From JBGSMB01 sp041740375 (GTDB lineage: Bacteria > Patescibacteriota > Saccharimonadia > Saccharimonadales > JAGQMS01), in NCBI GenBank assembly GCA_041740375.1, contig JBGSMB010000016.1:1-10368 (forward strand): DNA of 10,368 bases. The letters run 5' to 3'. Positions 1 through 5,235 of the stretch are shown in pieces. A program made the translations under genes and the position numbers. Within the stretch, counting starts at the first letter, position 1. Every line of letters begins with the position of its first letter. The notes below the pieces were generated by a model. The model did no database searches and was not told the origin of the DNA. It saw only the letters and a program-made list of their open reading frames with translations.

Positions 1-246
1 AGCGTATTTACCCGGGTTGCTTTCAAATTCACTCTGAGAAATATATACACCCTGTGAACTAGCAGGCTCTGTTGTGGCCGACTCTATATTTTCTTGTGAG
101 TTGGAATTAGGCTGCTCGTTTAGGGATTGGCTAATTTTCTCCTCTGCTTCCATAGATTTTTGCGTGTTTGCATAGACAAAATAAGCTCCGGCTACAAAAA
201 AGATTCCAACAATAACTGCAATTAAGACAGGTGTTTTACTTTTCAT
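1..246 (-). CDS. Membrane-anchored extracytoplasmic protein, N-terminal part (cut by window edge)
   Basis: An open frame starts at the ATG at 246-244 and runs off the left edge without a stop (82 codons seen). Residues 1-4 are short and basic (MKSK), residues 5-26 form one hydrophobic helix (signal peptide or uncleaved anchor), and residues 28-65 are a polar linker rich in Ser, Asn, Gln and Glu. A folded domain seems to begin at about residue 66 (GVYISQSEFE...), just before the edge. The layout matches the cytochrome b5-like protein at 2426-2878, so both are probably tethered outside the membrane. In Saccharibacteria a tyrosine-rich start like this can precede a thioredoxin-like domain, but no CxxC is in view, so this is only a guess. 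No Shine-Dalgarno precedes the ATG; an extended -10 box lies 11 bases upstream. That a gene is here is fairly sure; its function is unknown. Confidence 0.7.
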   Translation of the reverse strand, partial: MKSKTPVLIAVIVGIFFVAGAYFVYANTQKSMEAEEKISQSLNEQPNSNSQENIESATTEPASSQGVYISQSEFESNPGKYA

Positions 247-257
247 ATTCAGATATA

Positions 258-263
258 AGTATA
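258..263 (-). promoter_or_regulatory. Extended -10 promoter element of the left-edge gene
   Basis: Read on the minus strand the site is TGTTATACT: a TATACT hexamer (5/6 to consensus) with the TGn extension. A start about 7 bases further on falls near 250 and leaves a leader of only about 4 bases before the ATG at 246. With no Shine-Dalgarno present, the mRNA may be nearly leaderless. No good -35 was found, as is usual for extended -10 promoters. Confidence 0.45.
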
Positions 264-358
264 ACAGAAATAAGAGCCAAAAATACCGCACTACGGTTTA
301 GTGATTCACGTGTACCAAATAATGTAAAAAATCTATTTATGAGTCAGGGGCGTCGGTG

Positions 359-364
359 TACAAT
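359..364 (+). promoter_or_regulatory. Candidate -10 box of the DUF6325/SHOCT pair
   Basis: TACAAT (5/6 to consensus) lies 22 bases before the ATG at 387; an overlapping TATAGT at 364-369 is an alternative. A start near 371 gives a leader of about 15 bases that holds the Shine-Dalgarno AGGAG at 377-381. The -35 region (TTTATG at 336-341, 17-base spacing) is poor, so this call is tentative. Confidence 0.35.
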
Positions 365-386
365 ATAGTTAAATAAAGGAGATGTT

Positions 387-791
387 ATGAGAGGACCGAT
401 AGATTATATTTTAGTGGGTTTCGACGGCAATAAGTTCGACGGAAGTATACTTGGTGCATTAAAAGATGCAGTAGGTAGCGGGGTTATTGCAGTGGTGGCG
501 ATTTCGTTTGTCACTAAGGATGTAGACGGCGTCATTACTACGCTAGATCTAGCAGAATCTGGCGATAATGAAATGACAGCACTTATCGAACAGTACAACC
601 CAGATTCAAGTTTAGTAGATCAGGAAGACATTGATGAAATTTCTGAGTTGATCGAACCAAATACTTCCGCAGGACTATTAGTCATTGAGCACTTGTGGGC
701 GAAACCATTACGAGATGCGATTTTAGGTGCAAACGGATTTTTGATCGCTGAAGGGCGCATTCATCCAGCAGCAGCAAGCGAATTAAACTAA
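387..791 (+). CDS. DUF6325 family protein
   Basis: A 134-residue acidic, soluble-looking protein with no signal peptide. It opens with MRGPIDYILVGFDGNKFDG, has a hydrophobic stretch at about 30-42 followed by VTKDVDG, and ends with a segment of the type IEHLWAKPLRDAI (about 100-112) and an Ala-rich tail. This matches my memory of DUF6325 (related to DUF1269), whose members begin G-P-[IV]-[DE]-Y and have an FVxKDxDG segment. The biochemical role is unknown. The start is well supported by AGGAG at 377-381, 5 bases before the ATG. A SHOCT-domain gene follows after 20 bases in the same direction, a pairing I recall from actinobacterial genomes, so the two probably work together. The family call is fairly firm. 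Confidence 0.75.
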   Translation: MRGPIDYILVGFDGNKFDGSILGALKDAVGSGVIAVVAISFVTKDVDGVITTLDLAESGDNEMTALIEQYNPDSSLVDQEDIDEISELIEPNTSAGLLVIEHLWAKPLRDAILGANGFLIAEGRIHPAAASELN

Positions 792-811
792 GAATTGAGG
801 AGTTATATAAA

Positions 812-1090
812 ATGCCAGGATTATTACGAGGAGTAGCCAGAACAGCTGTTATCGCAGGAACTGCTACACATGTTTCAAACAATGTAAGTAGACGACAAGC
901 AAATAAATGGAATGAACAGGCCGCAGAGCAGCAAGCTGCTATGCCGGCTCCAGAGCAAGCTGCGCCACAGATTACATCTGCGGCCGATGACCAAGTCGCG
1001 CAACTTGAACAGTTTGCTCAGTTAAGAGACCAGGGTATCATTACAGAAGCAGACTTTGAGGCTAAGAAAAAACAAATCTTAGGTCTTTAG
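812..1090 (+). CDS. Small SHOCT-domain protein
   Basis: A 92-residue protein. Residues 1-30 (MPGLLRGVARTAVIAGTATH and then VSNNVSRRQ) form a mildly hydrophobic, basic helix that could lie on or cross the membrane. Residues 31-60 are an Ala/Gln/Pro-rich linker. Residues 64-91 are a SHOCT domain: QLEQFAQLRDQGIITEADFE followed by AKKKQIL, with the hallmark L..L...G.IT..EF/DF..KK..LL pattern. SHOCT domains are short C-terminal helical modules, often in membrane-linked proteins, with a likely oligomerisation role. GAGGAG at 797-802 sits 9 bases before the ATG. The gene follows the DUF6325 gene and is probably co-transcribed. The N-terminal segment closely resembles small actinobacterial SHOCT proteins as I remember them. 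It ends 7 bases from the convergent mgtE stop. Confidence 0.8.
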   Translation: MPGLLRGVARTAVIAGTATHVSNNVSRRQANKWNEQAAEQQAAMPAPEQAAPQITSAADDQVAQLEQFAQLRDQGIITEADFEAKKKQILGL

Positions 1091-1097
1091 TTTCCCC

Positions 1098-2366
1098 TTA
1101 AGTAAGTACTAGCGTTGCTAGTCCTAGAAAAGCCAAGAACCCTAGCACGTCCGTTGCGGTAGTGATAAATATCGTAGCGGACGCCGCGGGGTCTTTTCCT
1201 AGTTTGGACATAATGATCGGCACGATTGTACCGAAGAATGCCGCAACCTGTAGATTAATCACCATAGCCAGCCCTAGAACCATAGCAATCTGGTAGTCTC
1301 CATTTATTAGAATTACTATTAGAGCTACTAGCAGTCCGTTAAGTAGCCCATTGAAAAATGCCGCACCCATCTCACTTTTTAGTGTGCTAGAAATTGTTTT
1401 GTAGTCTACTTGATTAAGAGAAATTCCGCGTACTTGTACTGCGAGTGTCTGAGTGGCTGCATTACCCCCCATGCCAGCGACGATAGGCATATATACAGCT
1501 AGTAGTACGTATTTAGAAAGAGTGTCTTCGAATAGTCCAACTGTAAATGCCGCTAAAAAGCCTGTGAATAGGTTGATGATTAGCCAACGATACCGGTTGA
1601 AGAATTTTTGCTTAGCGGTATCGGTAACACTTTCTTCGTTTTTTATACCCGCAAAGTCGTAAAGAGACGCTGTCGGATTCTCCTCGATTAGCTTTAAGAC
1701 ATCATCAGAATAAATAATACCGATTACTGAATTGGAGTCGTTTAATACTGCTACCTTTGCGTGAGGATGTGAGCGGAATTTTCTAAAAACTTCGTCGTGA
1801 TTAGCGGCATATGAAATCGAGGGCATTCGTTTTGCATATTTACCAATTTTTTCTGTCCGTCCAGCAAATCCTAATTCATGCCCGGGAAGAAAACCAAAGA
1901 ATTTATCACTTTTTGTAACTACAATCACAGGAGGACGGCCAGTCAACTTCTCGTGTTGCTTGAATTTTTTTGATACATCCGTGATTGTATCTTTTTCATC
2001 GGCACGAATGTAGTCAAGAGTCATTAGTCCGGCTGCTGTTTCTGGATCAAATTCTAATAGTGTAGATAGCGCCGACTTTAAGTCGCGACTAATCCGGAGT
2101 AGAACTCGCTCTCTCTTTTGTTTACTCAGCATTTGAAGTGCATCTGTAGCTTCGTCCGGGTCGAGCTCCTCAAGTATTTTTACTAAGTCGTCATCCGGGA
2201 TATGTTGAAAAATATCTCGTTTGACTCTGATTGTTAATGAGGGAAGTATCTCAAGGCGTTTTTCTTGATCAAGTGATAGAAAAAGCTGTATTCGTTTGTC
2301 TTTTCGGAAAAGAATATCTGAAAGAACTAGGGGATTTGGAATATTTATAGGAGTATTTAGATTCAT
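1098..2366 (-). CDS. mgtE: Magnesium transporter MgtE
   Basis: A 422-residue MgtE-family channel that imports Mg2+ across the inner membrane. Domains in order: cytoplasmic N domain of helical repeats (about 25-118, including EELDPDEATDALQML and the closing AAGLMT), tandem CBS domains (about 119-235), a connecting helix, then five membrane helices (about 260-281, 286-307, 333-355, 358-382, 395-420). The family signature MPIVAGMGGNAATQ is at 293-306. Asp406 in TTATDVLGF matches the Mg2+-binding acid in the last helix of characterised MgtE. Length is close to the usual 450. In the family the N and CBS domains sense cytoplasmic Mg2+ and close the pore. The gene is single, with its own promoter candidate and a short leader in which only a weak AAGG precedes the ATG by about 12 bases. 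There is no space for an M-box riboswitch. Nothing looks broken. Confidence 0.96.
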   Translation of the reverse strand: MNLNTPINIPNPLVLSDILFRKDKRIQLFLSLDQEKRLEILPSLTIRVKRDIFQHIPDDDLVKILEELDPDEATDALQMLSKQKRERVLLRISRDLKSALSTLLEFDPETAAGLMTLDYIRADEKDTITDVSKKFKQHEKLTGRPPVIVVTKSDKFFGFLPGHELGFAGRTEKIGKYAKRMPSISYAANHDEVFRKFRSHPHAKVAVLNDSNSVIGIIYSDDVLKLIEENPTASLYDFAGIKNEESVTDTAKQKFFNRYRWLIINLFTGFLAAFTVGLFEDTLSKYVLLAVYMPIVAGMGGNAATQTLAVQVRGISLNQVDYKTISSTLKSEMGAAFFNGLLNGLLVALIVILINGDYQIAMVLGLAMVINLQVAAFFGTIVPIIMSKLGKDPAASATIFITTATDVLGFLAFLGLATLVLT

Positions 2367-2389
2367 TTTTGTTTTTTACCTTAAGCTCA

Positions 2390-2395
2390 AGTATA
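2390..2395 (-). promoter_or_regulatory. Candidate -10 box of mgtE
   Basis: TATACT on the minus strand (5/6 to consensus) lies 23 bases before the mgtE ATG, in the 59-base gap after the cytochrome b5-like gene. It predicts a leader of roughly 15 bases. A TTGTCA upstream resembles a -35 but is only 12 bases away, which is too close, so the -35 is unclear. The hexamer is the same as at 258-263 and 2913-2918. Confidence 0.4.
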
Positions 2396-2425
2396 GCCTA
2401 AGAAGGGTGACAATTAAAGAATTGC

Positions 2426-2878
2426 CTAGTTTGAGATGTCGCCAATGTAAAATTCTTCAAGAGTTGATTGCCCCCGACTTGAATGAGGCTGACCGCTGCC
2501 TACCGGATTGCCATTTTCATCAGTTCTTTGGTTGAAAAGAGATGATCCATCGCGACCACATGCCTTCACTATCTCATTACCGCCGGGATGACTGCTAATG
2601 TAGGGGGTAATGTCATAAACTTTGCCGTCAATGATGGTCCAGCAGTCGTCTGCAGTAGAATGTGTTGCGACAATATCAGCGGTTAATTTTTCTTCAGTTG
2701 TGGAGGCATTGTTCTCACCTGAAGTGTTTGACTGTGGCTGTTGTTGCTCTGAAAAATCGTTAGTTGGTGTCACTGACGGAGCGTTCGTTTCGTTGCTTCC
2801 AAAGATCAGGAATGCTCCGACGGCTATAATTAATACTGCAATCACCGACAACACAATAGCTATATTTTTATTTGTCAT
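2426..2878 (-). CDS. Anchored extracytoplasmic cytochrome b5-like heme-binding protein
   Basis: A 150-residue protein. Residues 5-27 are one hydrophobic helix (signal anchor), 28-65 a Ser/Asn/Gln/Thr linker, and 66-150 a cytochrome b5-like domain. The domain has the core DDCWTIIDGKVYDITPYISS and the heme motif HPGG at 97-100 (axial His97); the second ligand is probably His132 in QPHSSRGQSTLEEFYIGDI. The role is b-type heme binding and one-electron transfer on the outer face of the membrane; the redox partner is unknown. I chose the ATG at 2878 because AAAGGA (2888-2893) is 9 bases upstream; a GTG at 2896 would extend the protein by six residues but would place that Shine-Dalgarno inside the gene. 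It is divergent from the six-helix membrane protein at 2920 with only 41 bases between starts, so the two may be co-regulated. The domain call is firm, the physiology inferred. Confidence 0.85.
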   Translation of the reverse strand: MTNKNIAIVLSVIAVLIIAVGAFLIFGSNETNAPSVTPTNDFSEQQQPQSNTSGENNASTTEEKLTADIVATHSTADDCWTIIDGKVYDITPYISSHPGGNEIVKACGRDGSSLFNQRTDENGNPVGSGQPHSSRGQSTLEEFYIGDISN

Positions 2879-2887
2879 AACACTGTT

Positions 2888-2893
2888 TCCTTT
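2888..2893 (-). promoter_or_regulatory. Shine-Dalgarno that decides the cytochrome b5-like start
   Basis: AAAGGA on the minus strand, 9 bases before the ATG at 2878. It favours that start over the in-frame GTG at 2896, which lies on the far side of this site. Confidence 0.6.
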
Positions 2894-2912
2894 CACTAAA
2901 TGTGGTACTTTA

Positions 2913-2918
2913 AGTATA
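2913..2918 (-). promoter_or_regulatory. Candidate -10 box of the cytochrome b5-like gene
   Basis: TATACT on the minus strand predicts a start near 2906 and a leader of about 27 bases containing the Shine-Dalgarno at 2888-2893. No convincing -35 was found. The site abuts the start codon of the divergent gene at 2920, so polymerase bound here would cover the 5' end of that gene. Confidence 0.4.
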
Positions 2919-2919
2919 G

Positions 2920-3597
2920 ATGAAATCTAGTGAAAATGTAGAGAATAACGGGTTATCTTATGTCTCGTGGATGTTATTCGTATCCGTCATCGTTATTTCA
3001 TTTTTTGCGTGGCTCTTAGCTACTTCAGAAGACGCGAGATGGACATGGTTAGGAATTTTTCCACTTCTTGGAATTTTTGCATGGGTAAGTATGTGGACCC
3101 ACTATATGTCCGGGGTAATGCAACTCTTTAGTTATAAACAAAAAGGCCGCAAATTGTACTCTTCATTGACGAGCGGTCTGGTGTTGCTGCTTATACTTGC
3201 ACATCCTACTATTCTTGCGGTAAATCAGTGGCTGACTTTGGACAGACTTCCTCCCAATAGTTTTTACTCTTATGTAGAGAGTTCGCTAGCATTTTTTGTA
3301 TTCCTCGGCTCACTTTCTTTGCTTATCTTTTTATCTTTTGAGTATTTTGGTCGTGCGAGTAAAAAGGTATGGGTGAGAAAGAATTGGTTTTTAATAAGCA
3401 TGACTCAGATGTTTGCGATGACTGCGATCTGGGTGCATGCGTTGTTTCTTGGCTCAACTATTGGTGAGCTAGAGTGGTTTAAGTTTATATGGGTAGTTCT
3501 GGGCGCTTCGCTTATCGTGGCGTTTGGATTAGTGGGCAGAGATGATTATTTGACAGCAAAAACGTATAAGGAGAAATATGAAAGCGATTTGGAATAA
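2920..3597 (+). CDS. Six-helix membrane protein, possibly ferric reductase/cytochrome b-like
   Basis: A 225-residue integral membrane protein with helices at about 14-34, 43-68, 82-103, 118-141, 156-178 and 184-205, and a short charged C-terminal tail. His61 (WTHYMSG), His95 (LILAHPTILAVNQW) and His173 (TAIWVHALFLG) lie in or at the ends of helices 2, 3 and 5; His95 and His173 are placed like axial heme ligands of ferric-reductase-like or b561-like membrane cytochromes. Those families usually carry two His pairs, so at most one heme is supported here. The neighbour in the opposite direction is a cytochrome b5-like protein, which supports a joint electron-transfer role, but this is inference. 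The ATG at 2920 has no Shine-Dalgarno, and a weak -10-like TACTTT (2906-2911) lies 8 bases upstream, so a leaderless mRNA is possible. The next gene overlaps its end by 20 bases. Confidence 0.6.
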   Translation: MKSSENVENNGLSYVSWMLFVSVIVISFFAWLLATSEDARWTWLGIFPLLGIFAWVSMWTHYMSGVMQLFSYKQKGRKLYSSLTSGLVLLLILAHPTILAVNQWLTLDRLPPNSFYSYVESSLAFFVFLGSLSLLIFLSFEYFGRASKKVWVRKNWFLISMTQMFAMTAIWVHALFLGSTIGELEWFKFIWVVLGASLIVAFGLVGRDDYLTAKTYKEKYESDLE

Positions 3598-3871
3598 CAA
3601 AGTTTTAGCGGATAGCGATGACACTATTTACATAGAAGGAAATCAATACTTCCCTAAGGAAAGTGTACACGAGGAATACTTCACAGATAGTGATACCCAC
3701 ACGCAGTGTTTTTGGAAAGGTGAGGCTAGTTATTTTAATGTTGTTGTGGATGGTACTACCAATACTGATGCGGCTTGGTACTATGCAAACCCTATGCCTG
3801 AAGCAATTAAAAAGGTCGGCAAAGACTTCACTAATTATGTCGCATTCTGGAATGGTGTAGTAGTACAGTAG
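3578..3871 (+). CDS. DUF427 domain-containing protein
   Basis: A 97-residue soluble protein matching DUF427 (PF04248) along its length: an opening MKAIWNNKVLADSDDTIYIE, then GNQYFPKESV, a mid-domain HTQCFWKGEASYFNV (about 41-55), AAWYYANPMPEA (about 65-76) and a closing YVAFWNGVV. The family is a small beta-rich fold, widespread in Actinobacteria, cyanobacteria and fungi, with no settled function. The start is supported by AAGGAG at 3568-3573, 4 bases before the ATG and inside the end of the preceding membrane-protein gene, which it overlaps by 20 bases; this implies one transcript and probable translational coupling. The Rossmann-fold gene follows after one base. Family assignment is firm; the role is unknown. 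Confidence 0.85.
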   Translation: MKAIWNNKVLADSDDTIYIEGNQYFPKESVHEEYFTDSDTHTQCFWKGEASYFNVVVDGTTNTDAAWYYANPMPEAIKKVGKDFTNYVAFWNGVVVQ

Positions 3872-3872
3872 T

Positions 3873-4499
3873 ATGAAAATAGCATTGTTTGGAGCAGATG
3901 GCAGGACGGGAGTTTACCTTGTTGCTGAGGCAGTATCTAGAGGTCACGAGATAGTTGGAGGGGCTAGAAACACAGCACACCTAAGTGACGCGGAAGCTGT
4001 CACATACCACACTTGTAACGTACTAGATCGCAAGAGTGTCGACAAAATTATAGCTGGCAGTGATGTAGTGGTTTCAGTTATTGGACACGTCAAACATTCT
4101 CCAGAGTTTCTCCAAAGCGACGGTATTTCGAATATAATTTGGTCGATGGAGAGACACGGCGTGCGCCGACTTATAAGCTTAACCGGTACTGGTGTTCGGT
4201 TTCCCGGTGACAAAATTACCCTAATTGATCGAATTCTAAATATGTCAATTGGCCTTATCGACCCAAAACGAATCGCAGACGGTAAGAAGCATGTAGATAT
4301 AATAAAAAATTCGAACCTTGACTGGACTATTATTCGAGTCTTGAAGCTACAAAATACCAAGTCCACTAAGTTTGTTTTGCGAGAAGGTGGCCCAACAAAA
4401 AATTATGTTTCGAGAGAAGACGTTGCTAGAGCTATATTGGATGTTGTCGAAAACAAATCGTTTATACGAGAAGCGCCGATACTATCAAAAGCTAACTAA
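3873..4499 (+). CDS. NAD(P)-binding Rossmann-fold protein (NmrA/atypical SDR type)
   Basis: A 208-residue protein with an N-terminal Rossmann fold: beta strand MKIALFGADGRTG carrying GxxGxxG at 7-13, then ARN at the end of strand 2, and CNVLD (about 48-52) and VVVSVIGH (about 65-72) as later core strands. RRLISLTGTGV (about 98-108) matches the strand-4 segment with S/T of NAD(P)H-binding family PF13460. Near residues 151-157 DWTIIRV is the usual 'WTIvRP' position; the Pro is replaced by Val. The YxxxK pair of classical SDRs is absent, as in other atypical SDRs, so it may bind a dinucleotide for sensing or for reductase/epimerase chemistry; the substrate cannot be told. It begins one base after the DUF427 stop with no clear Shine-Dalgarno, so it probably depends on coupling. 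It converges on the gene at 4519. Confidence 0.8.
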   Translation: MKIALFGADGRTGVYLVAEAVSRGHEIVGGARNTAHLSDAEAVTYHTCNVLDRKSVDKIIAGSDVVVSVIGHVKHSPEFLQSDGISNIIWSMERHGVRRLISLTGTGVRFPGDKITLIDRILNMSIGLIDPKRIADGKKHVDIIKNSNLDWTIIRVLKLQNTKSTKFVLREGGPTKNYVSREDVARAILDVVENKSFIREAPILSKAN

Positions 4500-4518
4500 T
4501 CAGACTATAGAGAGTAAA

Positions 4519-4797
4519 CTAGCTCACCCCTGAGACTTGAATTGCTTTTAATATTGCATCGATTACTGGTTGCAATAGGGGGACTTGATCAAAAAAACCT
4601 AGTATCCAAGCTACTAGACCAACGATAACAGTACCTCCCAGGAATATTCCTAGTCCGTACATGCAGCCCTTTAAAAAGGTCAGCCATAACATTCGAGACA
4701 AGCTTAAATACCCAGTATCGTAAACTTGCTGTAATGATTTGCCAAGACGGATCAGTTCTTTATCGGAAAGTTCTTTGATCGGTTTTTCTTGTTTCAT
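4519..4797 (-). CDS. DUF5665-type single-helix membrane protein
   Basis: A 92-residue protein. Residues 1-40 are a charged amphipathic segment (KELSDKELIRLGKSLQQVYD, then TGYLSLSRM), residues 41-69 a glycine-rich membrane helix (GLGIFLGGTVIVGLVAWILG), and the C-terminus contains FFDQVPLLQPVIDAI, a short tail helix. This pattern agrees with DUF5665 as I remember it; function unknown. It lies 27 bases downstream of atpC in the same direction and may be the last gene of the ATP synthase transcript. AAGG at 4813-4816 is 15 bases from the ATG, too far for a normal Shine-Dalgarno. A TACAAT at 4807-4812, 9 bases before the ATG, could instead drive a nearly leaderless mRNA. The link to ATP synthase rests on position only. 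Confidence 0.7.
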   Translation of the reverse strand: MKQEKPIKELSDKELIRLGKSLQQVYDTGYLSLSRMLWLTFLKGCMYGLGIFLGGTVIVGLVAWILGFFDQVPLLQPVIDAILKAIQVSGVS

Positions 4798-4824
4798 TAG
4801 TAGTAGATTGTACCTTATAAATTG

Positions 4825-5235
4825 CTAATTCTTTCGACGTTTTTTTGAAACAAGCTGTAACTTCAAAGAACTATACTCAAGCTGACGCTTGGCCTCTTCG
4901 AGACTGGTTCTGTCTACGGCAGTAGCAACCATATTTTTTGCATCGTCTATTGCTTTTTGAATTTGAGATTCGTCTAGTGAAGTTTCTACAGAAATATCGT
5001 CAGCGAGAATTATTAATGAGTGAGCAGTAACTTCAGCGATTCCTCCAAGAATTGTAATATCTTCCGTCTCAGAAGTAGGAGTTGATTTTAAGGATACTAC
5101 TCCCGTGATTGCCTCAGTTATGATAGGAGTGTGAAGGTCGTAAATAGCAATTCTTCCAGCACTTGTTGGAAGGGATACTTCATATACATCACTATTTATC
5201 GAGACACCATTTTGGCTAACGAGCTGTAATTTCAC
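4825..5235 (-). CDS. atpC: F1 ATP synthase epsilon subunit
   Basis: A 136-residue epsilon subunit, part of the central stalk that joins gamma to the c-ring and in many bacteria inhibits ATP hydrolysis. Residues 1-85 form the beta-sandwich, with MKLQLVSQNGVSI, SLPTSAGRIAIYDLHTPIIT (the P..G..gvl..H.P pattern) and DITILGGIAEVTAHSLIILA. Residues 88-136 are the two-helix C-terminal domain, ending in a basic tail (KKRRKN). The C-terminal helices are degenerate against the family and no clear ATP-binding motif is visible, so regulation by ATP cannot be predicted. The start is GTG in a TAGTG junction, overlapping the atpD stop by one base, which implies re-initiation. Length is normal. Confidence 0.95.
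   Translation of the reverse strand: MKLQLVSQNGVSINSDVYEVSLPTSAGRIAIYDLHTPIITEAITGVVSLKSTPTSETEDITILGGIAEVTAHSLIILADDISVETSLDESQIQKAIDDAKNMVATAVDRTSLEEAKRQLEYSSLKLQLVSKKRRKN

Noticed and set aside
1108..1122. Six-base-pair hairpin ACTAGC-GTT-GCTAGT at the mgtE 3' end, as a terminator
   Set aside because: No T-run follows on either strand, and the sequence codes the last residues of MgtE (LATLVLT), so the symmetry is probably a by-product of the frequent CTAG.
2411..2424. CAATT-AAAG-AATTG inverted repeat after the cytochrome b5-like gene
   Set aside because: The stem has five mostly A-T pairs and no T-run follows; it is too weak for a terminator.
2367..2425. M-box or other Mg2+ riboswitch before mgtE
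   Set aside because: Only 59 bases separate mgtE from the preceding gene and the predicted leader is about 15 bases, far too short for an M-box of more than 150 bases.
2879..2896. GTG at 2896 as the start of the cytochrome b5-like protein
   Set aside because: It places the good Shine-Dalgarno (2888-2893) inside the gene, and the ATG at 2878 has proper spacing to it.
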